A DNA stretch of 64,000 nucleotides, taken from positions 248,001-312,000 of the forward strand of contig DBIA01000017.1 in the NCBI GenBank assembly GCA_002296525.1. The letters are read 5' to 3'. Every line of letters starts with the position of its first letter. The first letter of the stretch is position 1. This document shows positions 45,721 through 53,871 of the stretch, in pieces. Under the pieces are notes generated by a model, which worked only from the letters and a program-made list of their open reading frames with translations, had not been told where the DNA came from and did not search any database. A program made the position numbers and the translations under genes. The DNA is from Candidatus Neomicrothrix sp. UBA814 (GTDB lineage: Bacteria; Actinomycetota; Acidimicrobiia; Acidimicrobiales; Poriferisodalaceae).

Positions 45721-46239
45721 ATGCCGATCTACGCACTAGGTGAACATCAACCACAAATTCACCCTGAAGCCTGGGTGATGCCCGAAGCAGTTTTGATCGG
45801 TCGAGTGAAGATAGGAGCCAGGGCAACAATTTGGTCTGGAGCCGTCCTCCGAGCTGATGACAATGACATTGTGATCGGCGAAGAAACATCAGTACAAGAC
45901 AACGCTGTCCTCCATGTGACTGAACAACTCCCCACGGTTGTAGGTAGAGGCTGCACCATTGGACACTTAGCCCACCTTGAAGGTTGCACGGTTGAAGATG
46001 AAGCTCTAGTGGGAACGGGGTCGATCGTGCTGCACGAAGCCGTAATAGGGCAGAGAGCTCTAGTTGGTGCTGGTGCGGTCGTTCCTGGGCGGATGCACGT
46101 CCCAGCAGGTTCTATGGCATTGGGAATGCCAGCGAAAATTCGTGAAGGTGTTGATACCGACCCCTTGATTTTGCCTGGAGTGGAGACGTATATCCGGCGT
46201 GGAGCAACCTTCAGAGAGCAGATGCGACGAATCGACTGA
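45721..46239 (+). CDS. gamma-carbonic anhydrase family protein
   Basis: A 172-residue left-handed beta-helix protein with hexapeptide repeats. It has MPIYALGEHQPQIHPEAWV at the start, SGAVLRADDNDIVIGEETSV, then NAVLHVTEQ and IGHLAHLEGCTVEDEALVG with the metal-binding His residues. Members include gamma-carbonic anhydrases and the CaiE/PaaY-type thioesterases. The frame reaches TTG 45658; ATG 45721 is the family-typical start. It is followed 31 bp later by an LLM gene in the same direction. Confidence 0.9.
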   Translation: MPIYALGEHQPQIHPEAWVMPEAVLIGRVKIGARATIWSGAVLRADDNDIVIGEETSVQDNAVLHVTEQLPTVVGRGCTIGHLAHLEGCTVEDEALVGTGSIVLHEAVIGQRALVGAGAVVPGRMHVPAGSMALGMPAKIREGVDTDPLILPGVETYIRRGATFREQMRRID

Positions 46240-46270
46240 GAACTTTGCTGAGATGACCTAGGGTCAACGC

Positions 46271-47161
46271 ATGACTAAAGCGCAAATTGATCTCGGCAAA
46301 GTTGGACTGTGGACGGGAATACTGGACGGTTTGCCCTCCTCGGCGGCGAACGAACTATGTGCAGAAGCAGCGGAGCTTGGCTTCAAAACAATTTGGATTC
46401 CCGAAGCAGTCGGGCGCGACCCCTTTGTCACAGCAATGCGAGTTCTAGAAAACACGACCGAGGTAACGATCGCTACAGGCATTGCCAACATTTATGCCCG
46501 AGATGCAATGACGATGGCCAATGCCCAGCGCAGCATCGAAGAAGCACACCCCGGACGTTTCTTATTGGGCTTGGGTGTAAGCCACATGCATTTGGTTGAG
46601 TGGATTAGAAAACACGACTACTCGAAGCCGCTCACCTATATGAGGGAATACCTCGAGATGATGCACAAAGCTCGCTTCATGGCAGTCGGCCCATCAGAGC
46701 TACCCGAGATTGTGCTAGCCGCACTTGGGCCAAAGATGCTGGAACTGGCGGCGTCCCAAACGGCTGGAGCACATCCCTATTTCGTGCCCCCGGAGCACAC
46801 TCAAATCGCTAGAGAAGTCATGGGTTCAGAAGCGTTGCTATATCCGGAACAAATGGTCGTTCTTGAAGAAGACCCCGGTACCGCAAGAGCCATAGCTCGA
46901 CAGCATATGAAAACTTATTCGGCTTTGCCGAACTACGCCAACAACCTCATGCGTCTCGGATACGACGCAGACGACATCGAGAATATGGCTGATGTAGTGG
47001 TTGATGCCGTGGTCGCATGGGGCTCGATAGAGGCGATCAAGAAACGCGTCCAGGACCATTTCGATGCTGGGGCAGATCACGTTTGCGTTCAAGTGCTTAC
47101 CGAGGAACCGCAAACAGTTCCGGAGGGCTGGCGCCAATTGGCGCCAGCGTTGGTTGGCTAA
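46271..47161 (+). CDS. LLM-class F420-dependent oxidoreductase
   Basis: A 296-residue luciferase-like enzyme. Seen: KTIWIPEAVGRDPFVTAM, TEVTIATGIANIYARDAM, HPGRFLLGLGVSHMHLVEW and GAHPYFVPPEHTQIAREVMG. These match a mycobacterial F420 subfamily (MSMEG_4141-like). It is 5 bp from the next gene, of unknown function, and may be cotranscribed with it. Substrate is unknown. Confidence 0.87.
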   Translation: MTKAQIDLGKVGLWTGILDGLPSSAANELCAEAAELGFKTIWIPEAVGRDPFVTAMRVLENTTEVTIATGIANIYARDAMTMANAQRSIEEAHPGRFLLGLGVSHMHLVEWIRKHDYSKPLTYMREYLEMMHKARFMAVGPSELPEIVLAALGPKMLELAASQTAGAHPYFVPPEHTQIAREVMGSEALLYPEQMVVLEEDPGTARAIARQHMKTYSALPNYANNLMRLGYDADDIENMADVVVDAVVAWGSIEAIKKRVQDHFDAGADHVCVQVLTEEPQTVPEGWRQLAPALVG

Positions 47162-47166
47162 AGCCG

Positions 47167-48216
47167 ATGGCTTCCGTCCGGACCGAAATCACCGAACTGG
47201 CAACGGGCCTTGGAATGTTGGGCTACGACAGCCCTATTGAAGCAATAAGCCAATTTCCCAAACAATTTGCCGATGTCACCGAGCGGGTCTGGAATCAATT
47301 CACTCAAGCTGTTGACGAATCGCCACACCGTGTCGATTTTGCCGGCGCTTATCGAAACGGCCAGGTCTTCCTGGAAGCGAACGACGGTTTAAGGGGTCGG
47401 CCGCCGCAACTGATTGAGTGGAAGGGGAGCCATCGAAGCCCTGGACATGACCAACTCCCAATCGATCTGCGAGTCGATCATGTGTATCTCATTTCCTGCA
47501 AGTACTCCTCCAAGATTTTACTCAACGCAGCGCCATCCAATCTGTTCGCAGCGAGCCATGATGTCGGAGACTGGTACGACCACGCGGCGCCAAGTCAACA
47601 CCAAGCCCTATATGCCGCAGTTCGAGCAGAAGTCGACACAAGTGTAGATCTGCCCCCCTTCGTAGGCGATCTAGCCAAACACCACCGATCCGAACTCAAG
47701 ACCGCACTAGCCAACCGAGAATGGAGCCCCAAATGTGCGGCCGCCTACCGAGAATTAGCAGCTGAGGTCGGACGCGTCACCGCCAGCCAATGGCGTAAAT
47801 CTGTAGCTACGAAACGTCAACGAGAGGCTCTCTTGTGGCGACTACTGCGCATTGGTCCTGCCCCCTACTACGTACTGGGTTCAGCCAGAGATAGGGCTTT
47901 ACGTCTGTTGGTGACTACCCCTTGGGACTGGCGTCGTCGGTTCGAATTCCGCGACTTAGAAATATGGGGGGAAGAAGCTGGCCAACCGAAAATAGGTTGG
48001 CGGGCGACGGTTCGAGACCACGAAGCCGCTGAAGAAACGTGCGTCGACGGACACGTAGAAGTGCGTTGGAGTCACGGCCGCTTCGCTCAGGCGCCAGAGG
48101 CAAAGGTTTACCTGGATACTCCACATTCACAGGTGCCTGGATACCTCCACCTTGACGCAGCGGAATCTTGGTCTGGGTCAATAAGTGGGCCAGATATTCA
48201 ATTACCACTATCCTAA
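47167..48216 (+). CDS. conserved protein of unknown function, possible PD-(D/E)XK-like nuclease
   Basis: A 349-residue soluble protein that I do not recognise with certainty. A conserved-looking core reads LIEWKGSHRSPGHDQLPID, then LRVDHVYLISCKYSSKILL. The pattern of an acidic residue in a strand followed by a strand ending in CK is reminiscent of PD-(D/E)XK nucleases, but the canonical E/D-x-K is absent. The C-terminal half is rich in Trp and basic residues. The frame extends into the upstream LLM gene; ATG 47167 avoids that overlap. Its stop codon lies inside the dyad that precedes sufB. Confidence 0.6.
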   Translation: MASVRTEITELATGLGMLGYDSPIEAISQFPKQFADVTERVWNQFTQAVDESPHRVDFAGAYRNGQVFLEANDGLRGRPPQLIEWKGSHRSPGHDQLPIDLRVDHVYLISCKYSSKILLNAAPSNLFAASHDVGDWYDHAAPSQHQALYAAVRAEVDTSVDLPPFVGDLAKHHRSELKTALANREWSPKCAAAYRELAAEVGRVTASQWRKSVATKRQREALLWRLLRIGPAPYYVLGSARDRALRLLVTTPWDWRRRFEFRDLEIWGEEAGQPKIGWRATVRDHEAAEETCVDGHVEVRWSHGRFAQAPEAKVYLDTPHSQVPGYLHLDAAESWSGSISGPDIQLPLS

Positions 48217-48225
48217 TAGTGGTAA
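48202..48225. promoter_or_regulatory. putative suf operator 1, upstream of sufB
   Basis: TTACCACTA and TAGTGGTAA form a perfect 9-bp inverted repeat around a 6-nt centre. The core ACTAT-CCTA-ATAGT (48207-48220) is shared with sites before sufD and sufC2. It lies 21 bp before the sufB GTG. An Rrf2/SufR/IscR-type regulator is the likely reader. Confidence 0.6.
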
Positions 48226-48246
48226 ATAACTGCGGCAGGAGCCCTT

Positions 48247-49656
48247 GTGACAGACACCGAACCAAACGTCGCCATCGATATAGGTAAATATCAACTCGGA
48301 TGGAGTGACGAAGAGGACTATGTATACAAGCCTCAAAAGGGTCTGAATGAAGACATTATCCGGGAAATGTCTTTTCTCAAGAAGGAACCGGAGTGGATGC
48401 TCAACTTCCGGTTGCGTTCTTACGAAATATTCAAACAAAAACCAATGCCGAACTGGGGTGGCGACACCTCAGAAATCTTCTTTGACGATATTTACTACTA
48501 CATCAAACCCACTGAAGGACAGGTAGACGCTTGGGAAGAACTACCCGACTCAGTGAAAGACACATACGAAAAACTTGGGATCCCTGAAGCTGAGAGGAAA
48601 TACCTTGCTGGGGTAACAGCCCAATATGAGTCAGAAGTCGTGTACCACCGTAACCGTGAGGACTTAGAGGCTCAGGGAGTCATCTTCTCCGACATGGACT
48701 CGGCAGTGAAGGAACATCCCGAAATCGTCCAAAAGTATTTTGGAACGATCATTCCTCCTGGGGATAATAAATTCTCCGCCCTGAATTCAGCGGTCTGGTC
48801 CGGTGGATCCTTCATCTATGTGCCACCTGGAGTCGAAGTTGAGATGCCGCTCCAAGCATATTTCCGGATCAATGCTGAAAATATGGGTCAGTTTGAACGC
48901 ACTTTGATAATTGCCGATGAGGGCGCCACAGTGCACTACATAGAGGGATGCTCGGCGCCGGTGTACAGTTCTGACTCACTTCACTCGGCAGTGGTAGAGC
49001 TATGCGCGTTGCCCGGAGGGCGGATCACTTACACCACGATCCAAAACTGGTCGAATAACGTTTTCAATTTAGTAACCAAACGCGCTGCTGCTTACGACGA
49101 AGCGCACGTGGAATGGATTGACGGGAACATCGGTTCCAGGCTGACAATGAAATATCCAGCCGTGTACCTGATGGGACCAAAGGCGTCTGGCGAAGTACTC
49201 TCGGTCGCTTATGCCGGAGACGGCCAACACCAAGATGCGGGTGCCAAAATGGTTCACGCAGCTCCAGAGACGTCTTCGAAAATCGTATCTAAATCGATAT
49301 CAAAAGACGGAGGAAGAACGACCTACCGAGGTTTAGTCCGAGTCGAGGAAGGTATGAACGACTGCCGATCGCACGTCCAATGCGATGCACTTCTCCTAGA
49401 CGAAATAAGTCGTTCCGACACCTACCCGTATCAAGAAATAGGTTCGCGCGACGCAGAGATTGGGCATGAGGCCACAGTCTCCAAAGTCGCTGATGAGCAA
49501 CTTTTCTATCTTATGAGTAGAGGACTCTCCGAAGAGCAAGCTATGGGGATGGTCGTGAATGGGTTCATTGAACCGGTCACCAAAACGCTTCCGATGGAAT
49601 ACGCGGTTGAATGGAGCCGACTCATAGAACTGCAGATGGAAGGATCCATCGGTTAG
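48247..49656 (+). CDS. sufB: Fe-S cluster assembly protein SufB
   Basis: A 469-residue scaffold subunit of the SufBCD complex. Seen: YESEVVYHRNREDLEAQGVIF, cited by its conserved start, FSALNSAVWSGGSFIYVPPG, HYIEGCSAPVYSSDSLHSA with a conserved Cys, QCDALLLDEISRSDTYPY and NGFIEPVTKTLPMEYAVE. All are family hallmarks. The GTG start follows GCAGGAG. The gene is upstream of two malyl-CoA-lyase-family genes that separate it from sufD, an unusual split. Confidence 0.95.
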   Translation: MTDTEPNVAIDIGKYQLGWSDEEDYVYKPQKGLNEDIIREMSFLKKEPEWMLNFRLRSYEIFKQKPMPNWGGDTSEIFFDDIYYYIKPTEGQVDAWEELPDSVKDTYEKLGIPEAERKYLAGVTAQYESEVVYHRNREDLEAQGVIFSDMDSAVKEHPEIVQKYFGTIIPPGDNKFSALNSAVWSGGSFIYVPPGVEVEMPLQAYFRINAENMGQFERTLIIADEGATVHYIEGCSAPVYSSDSLHSAVVELCALPGGRITYTTIQNWSNNVFNLVTKRAAAYDEAHVEWIDGNIGSRLTMKYPAVYLMGPKASGEVLSVAYAGDGQHQDAGAKMVHAAPETSSKIVSKSISKDGGRTTYRGLVRVEEGMNDCRSHVQCDALLLDEISRSDTYPYQEIGSRDAEIGHEATVSKVADEQLFYLMSRGLSEEQAMGMVVNGFIEPVTKTLPMEYAVEWSRLIELQMEGSIG

Positions 49657-49765
49657 ATCGGCGGACCCTGGGTAAGAACCTAGAGTTAATGCAGCAAGCG
49701 CGGTAGCGAACCCGCCTTTTGCTGGATACGGTCACAACCACAGCAGCAAATGGAGGTTTCCTCAG

Positions 49766-50815
49766 GTGCGAACACCGAAAAACTTTTTTTCACCACTAGC
49801 GCTCGGAGCACCCGACCCACTCAGAGAAATCCCCTTTCGTCCGTCACGAATGATTCACTTTTTCGACCCGTCGAACGAAAAAATGAGAGCAAAAGTCCCC
49901 GCAATTGCCCCCACAGTTGATGTCCTCCTAGGCAACCTTGAGGATGCTGTCGCTGCCGACAACAAGGAAGCAGCCCGAGCTGGCCTAGTAGAAGTTGGTC
50001 GAAACTGGAGCAATCAAGACACTCAACTATGGACAAGGGTGAACAGCCTCGACTCCCCATGGTTTCTCGATGACCTCATGACCTTGGTAGGAGAAATCGG
50101 AGACAAGCTTGACGTGGTAATGATCCCCAAAGTTGAAGGTAGCGAGGACATTCATTTCGTTGACCAGCTTCTTGCGCAGCTAGAAGCCCGCGCCGGTTTA
50201 ACCACCCCAATTTTGGTTCACGCCATCCTAGAAACTGCCCAAGGTGTAGCCAATGTCGAAGATATCTGCGGCGCAAGCCCCCGAATGCAGGGCCTGTCAC
50301 TAGGTCCAGCGGACCTTGCTGCGGACCGCCGAATGAAAACCACCAGGGTCGGTGGCGGCCATCCGGGATACCTCGTCCGTCAAGACCCAGAGGAGGGCAT
50401 CGAAGACGAGGACCGCCTCTCGTATCAACAAGATCTCTGGCATTACACCCTCGCCCGTATGGTGGACGCGTGCGGAGCACACGGGATCTTGCCTTATTAC
50501 GGCCCGTTTGGAGATATAGCAGACACCGTCGCCTGCGAAGATCAGTTCAGAAACGCCTATCTCTTAGGCTGCGTAGGCGCATGGAGCTTGCACCCCGTTC
50601 AGATCGATATAGCGAAAAAGGTCTTTAGCCCCGAACCGTCAGAAGTCGCCTGGGCGATGCGAGTCATTGAAGAAATGGGCGATGGGACCGGAGCAGTAAT
50701 GATTGACGGAAAAATGCAAGACGATGCGACGGTCAAGCAATGTCACGTAGTCGTCAACCTTGCCCGCGAGCTAGCTGCCAAAGACTCGGATTTGGCTACC
50801 AGCTACGGATTCTGA
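49766..50815 (+). CDS. HpcH/HpaI-family CoA ester lyase (malyl-CoA / beta-methylmalyl-CoA lyase-like)
   Basis: A 349-residue TIM-barrel lyase. Seen: PSRMIHFFDPSNEKMRAKV with the CoA-binding Arg, VLLGNLEDAVAADNKEAAR with the Mg-binding Glu/Asp, DVVMIPKVEGSEDIHF, and ETAQGVANVEDICGASPRMQ. GLSLGPADLAADRRM and GAWSLHPVQIDIAKKVFSP follow. Length and segment order match L-malyl-CoA/beta-methylmalyl-CoA lyase (Mcl1), which makes glyoxylate plus acetyl- or propionyl-CoA. The GTG start follows GGAGG. A paralogous gene lies directly downstream. Confidence 0.85.
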   Translation: MRTPKNFFSPLALGAPDPLREIPFRPSRMIHFFDPSNEKMRAKVPAIAPTVDVLLGNLEDAVAADNKEAARAGLVEVGRNWSNQDTQLWTRVNSLDSPWFLDDLMTLVGEIGDKLDVVMIPKVEGSEDIHFVDQLLAQLEARAGLTTPILVHAILETAQGVANVEDICGASPRMQGLSLGPADLAADRRMKTTRVGGGHPGYLVRQDPEEGIEDEDRLSYQQDLWHYTLARMVDACGAHGILPYYGPFGDIADTVACEDQFRNAYLLGCVGAWSLHPVQIDIAKKVFSPEPSEVAWAMRVIEEMGDGTGAVMIDGKMQDDATVKQCHVVVNLARELAAKDSDLATSYGF

Positions 50816-50853
50816 TTCTTATAGATCCACACGCATATTGTCAGGAGATGAGA

Positions 50854-51720
50854 ATGACTTCTACATACCGACCCCGGCGCTCGGTTTTATATATGCCAGC
50901 AGCTAATGAGCGAGCCCTAGAAAAGGCAAAAGAGATCGAAGCGGACGCCCTTATCTTCGATCTAGAGGATGCGGTAGCCCCCGACGCGAAAGAACTCGCT
51001 AGAGATCAAGCATGCTCAGCTGCATCCTCCGCCGAGTACGGAAAACGGGAGCTAACAATCCGTTGCAATGGGCTCGATACTCCATGGGGACGTGACGATG
51101 TCTTGGCCGCTGCCGCAGCAGCCCCTGCAGCAGTAGTAATACCCAAAGTTGATGGACCCGAATACCTAGATGAAATCTCGACTTTGCTTGAAGCAGGTGG
51201 AGCACCGCCTTCGACTCAAATCTGGGCGATGGTAGAAACCCCGACGGGAATTCTCAACGTCAACCAAATAGCGAACCATGAACGGATGTCAGTTATGGTC
51301 ATGGGGACTAATGACATGGCAAAGGAACTGCGCGCCTCCATCACCGCAGATAGGCAGTCATTGCTTCCATATTTGGCCATGTGCTTACTTTCCGCTAGAG
51401 CAGCTGGTGTCAGCATTCTCGACGGCGTCTTCAACGACATCAAAGACGAGTCAGGATTCCAATCGGTTTGCATGCAAGGGGCGCAAATGGGTTTTGACGG
51501 CAAAACTCTCATCCACCCAAGTCAGGTCGAGCCGACCAACAAGATCTTTGCGCCGAGCTTGGACGAACTCGAGTTCCATCAACGTGTGATCGAAGAATTT
51601 GAGGCAGCTGAACGAGAGGGTAGAGGCGTTTTAACCGTGGATGGAAAAATGATTGAGAACCTGCATGTAGATGAAGCGCGAAGAGCGATTGCGATGGCAG
51701 AAGCTATTGCGGCTTTGTAA
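50854..51720 (+). CDS. CitE-like CoA ester lyase / malyl-CoA thioesterase-like
   Basis: A 288-residue protein of the citrate-lyase-beta family. Seen: YRPRRSVLYMPAANERALEKA, by its conserved RRSVLYMPA, ALIFDLEDAVAPDAKELAR, AAVVIPKVDGPEYLDE, MVETPTGILNVNQIA and GKTLIHPSQVEPTNKIFAP. It could be a second lyase or a (3S)-malyl-CoA thioesterase acting after Mcl1. AGGAG precedes ATG 50854 by 6 nt; an alternative ATG at 50848 is too close to that site. It is 38 bp after the first lyase gene. Confidence 0.82.
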   Translation: MTSTYRPRRSVLYMPAANERALEKAKEIEADALIFDLEDAVAPDAKELARDQACSAASSAEYGKRELTIRCNGLDTPWGRDDVLAAAAAAPAAVVIPKVDGPEYLDEISTLLEAGGAPPSTQIWAMVETPTGILNVNQIANHERMSVMVMGTNDMAKELRASITADRQSLLPYLAMCLLSARAAGVSILDGVFNDIKDESGFQSVCMQGAQMGFDGKTLIHPSQVEPTNKIFAPSLDELEFHQRVIEEFEAAEREGRGVLTVDGKMIENLHVDEARRAIAMAEAIAAL

Positions 51721-51774
51721 CGCTTTTCCCTCAACCAGGCCGATGAACGAGCTAAAAGGCGCCACAATATAGAT

Positions 51775-52152
51775 ATGCCGATGCGCACGAATTGTCGCCA
51801 TTACGAGACTCGCTCGTACGGCAATGGCGAAACCGTCAGAAAATGCAATCTCGACCTCGCTCCAGAAGCGCCATGGCGTTGTCCTGATGACTGCCCCGAA
51901 TACACACCCCGCCGGATCGATGTCGCGTGGGACCACGGCACGCTCGGGGTGCAAGATTTCGCCGACGAACCCGACAGTCTCGGCGAAGACGACTCCATAG
52001 CAGCCTTGCTTGATGCGGCTGAAGATATTGTCAATGCGGCCGGCCCCGACATCTTGAGAGAACTCGAAGCAGACAAAAAAAAGGGCCGAAAGAGACCGCG
52101 GATCAGCAAAAAAGCTCGAGCCCAAAAAAGAAAGAAGCGAAAGAAGCGTTGA
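51775..52152 (+). CDS. small Cys-cluster protein with lysine-rich tail
   Basis: A 125-residue protein of unknown function. The N-terminal 45 residues carry four cysteines at about positions 7, 24, 36 and 40 (CRHYET, RKCNLDL, WRCPDDCPEY), a spacing that could bind zinc or an Fe-S cluster. The last 25 residues are mainly Lys and Arg (RPRISKKARAQKRKKRKKR), suggesting nucleic-acid or ribosome contact. It sits between sufB-side and sufD-side genes, which makes a link to metal clusters worth noting. ATG 51775 or ATG 51781 could be the start. Confidence 0.6.
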   Translation: MPMRTNCRHYETRSYGNGETVRKCNLDLAPEAPWRCPDDCPEYTPRRIDVAWDHGTLGVQDFADEPDSLGEDDSIAALLDAAEDIVNAAGPDILRELEADKKKGRKRPRISKKARAQKRKKRKKR

Positions 52153-52262
52153 TAATCAGCCCCCGTAACCGTCCCGCCCCGTTACCTGAGAAAATTCACT
52201 TCCACTGCCGGTCGACAGCTACCCACGAACTAAACCCAGTCCATCTCCACTACACAGCGGAT

Positions 52263-52285
52263 TTCTACTATCTAGATAGGTAGAA
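52263..52285. promoter_or_regulatory. putative suf operator 2, upstream of sufD
   Basis: TTCTAC and GTAGAA flank TATCTAGATA. The core ACTAT-CTAG-ATAGG (52267-52280) differs from the sufB dyad consensus ACTAT-N4-ATAGT by one base. It ends 9 bp before the sufD GTG, so occupancy would block transcription or translation initiation. Confidence 0.5.
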
Positions 52286-52294
52286 TTACTACTT

Positions 52295-53560
52295 GTGGCA
52301 CCCACCGGTACAGGGCCTTTTGGCAGGCCCGAACAGGTCGACTTAATTGGATCTTCAGTCTTTCTTGAGAAGCGTCAAGAAGCTGAGAAGCAAGCCTCCC
52401 AGAGAGGCGTGCCTTCTTTCGAAGAGGAACTCTGGCGTTACACACCCATCGGTGATTTAGATCCCTCCAAATACCGCTTAGACGCGCCCGGAGGTTTGAT
52501 GGCCGATGTTGGACTGGTAGAGGGCATAGAGAGTGAAACGGCTGCCATCATCGAAATCGTCAATGGCCAAATAGTCTCAACGACTATCAACGATGAATCG
52601 ATCGAGGTGCATTCCGAGGGCGTTGAAATGGAGGCTGCCGTTGGTTCTGTGATCCCCATTGGTGAGGACTTCTTCACAGACTGCAACCTCAGTTACTGCA
52701 CAGCTCCAGTGGTTATCGAGATTAAACGAAACTCAGTTGTAGGAGCTCCGATTCTGATTCGTCAACACACAACCACCAGCGAAATCGTCTGGTTCCCGCG
52801 GCTTGTGGTTCAACTTGGTGAAAACTCAGAAGCGACAGTGGTCGAACATCAAGCCAGCCCATCGATAAGCGCGTTGGTGTGCCCTGTCAGTGAAATCAAA
52901 GTCGCTCAGGCAGGTCGACTCAAATACCTAACGGTCCAAGAACACGGGCCTGAACTGTGGCAAATATCAACTCAAGTAGCTGAGGTGCAAAGAGACGCAC
53001 ATGTCGCATTGAGCCAAGTCGCTTTGGGTGGGTCCTATGCCAGAGCGAGAATCGACACAGAAATGGTCGGTCAGGGATCTTCAAGCGAAATTAGCGCCAT
53101 ATATTTCGGGCGTGAAAATGCGCAGCACGACTTCCGAACTTTCCAAAAGCATGAAGCACCGCACACCAACTCCAATTTGTTGTTCAAAGGCGTGGTCGAT
53201 GATGAAAGCCGAGCTATCTATACGGGCTTGATCAGAATTGAGCCAGAAGCTGGCGACGTCAACGCCTTCCAAACAAATCGCACCCTGAAACTCTCGGAAA
53301 GCGCCTGGGCTGAATCAGTACCAAATCTCGAAATCGAAAACAACGACGTGAAATGCAGTCACGCTTCAGCCGTCGGCCCCATTGATGAAGAGCAAAGGTT
53401 TTATTTGGAAAGTCGGGGAGTTCCAACAGAAATAGCCGAAGCACTAGTTGTGAAAGGTTTTTTTGCGGACGTGCTGCAAGGGCTCCCTTCCCAGTCAGTT
53501 GCTCAAGCGATTGACGATCGAATAGAGCAACTCGTGGCGCTTGATAAGGAACGGTTTTAA
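52295..53560 (+). CDS. sufD: Fe-S cluster assembly protein SufD
   Basis: A 421-residue SufBD-core protein. Seen: FEEELWRYTPIGDLDPSKY at the N-terminus, then APILIRQHTTTSEIVWFPRL, and the C-terminal core FKGVVDDESRAIYTGLIRI with DVKCSHASAVGPIDEEQRFY and LESRGVPTEIAEALVVKGF. These are typical of SufD, including the conserved Cys-Ser-His. It forms the SufBC2D scaffold with SufB and SufC. The GTG start lies just after operator 2 and begins the sufD-Rieske-sufC operon. Confidence 0.93.
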   Translation: MAPTGTGPFGRPEQVDLIGSSVFLEKRQEAEKQASQRGVPSFEEELWRYTPIGDLDPSKYRLDAPGGLMADVGLVEGIESETAAIIEIVNGQIVSTTINDESIEVHSEGVEMEAAVGSVIPIGEDFFTDCNLSYCTAPVVIEIKRNSVVGAPILIRQHTTTSEIVWFPRLVVQLGENSEATVVEHQASPSISALVCPVSEIKVAQAGRLKYLTVQEHGPELWQISTQVAEVQRDAHVALSQVALGGSYARARIDTEMVGQGSSSEISAIYFGRENAQHDFRTFQKHEAPHTNSNLLFKGVVDDESRAIYTGLIRIEPEAGDVNAFQTNRTLKLSESAWAESVPNLEIENNDVKCSHASAVGPIDEEQRFYLESRGVPTEIAEALVVKGFFADVLQGLPSQSVAQAIDDRIEQLVALDKERF

Positions 53561-53562
53561 AG

Positions 53563-53871
53563 ATGGCACGACTCTGCAGTCTCGACTCGTTAGGAGATGG
53601 AGAAGCCAAGAGGTTTGACGTCCAAGGACACCGCATCGCTGTCGTCAGGATTGGCGAAGTGGTTCACGCAATAGGCGATAGATGCAGTCATGCCAACTAC
53701 TCCCTTTCTGATGGCGTCGTTTGGACAGAAGACTGTTCGATCGAATGTCCAAAGCATTTCTCGAAGTTCAACCTTGAGACAGGAATGCCGGACGTGTTCC
53801 CAGCTACTCAGCCTGTACCTGTCTATCCAGCTCGCATAGTAGAAGGCGACATTGAGGTAGAACTGCCATGA
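53563..53871 (+). CDS. Rieske-type ferredoxin in suf operon
   Basis: A 102-residue non-heme Rieske [2Fe-2S] protein. The two ligand boxes are RCSHANYSL (C-x-H) and IECPKHFSKF (C-x-x-H), followed by FNLETGMPDVFPATQPVPVY. It lies 2 bp after sufD and overlaps sufC by four bases. Actinobacterial suf operons often include such a ferredoxin, which probably supplies electrons for cluster assembly. The ATG is at 53563. Confidence 0.9.
   Translation: MARLCSLDSLGDGEAKRFDVQGHRIAVVRIGEVVHAIGDRCSHANYSLSDGVVWTEDCSIECPKHFSKFNLETGMPDVFPATQPVPVYPARIVEGDIEVELP

Noticed and set aside
50076..50480. 134-residue minus-strand frame opposite the malyl-CoA lyase
   Set aside because: Gly/Arg/Leu-rich shadow of a conserved lyase, with no recognisable domain.
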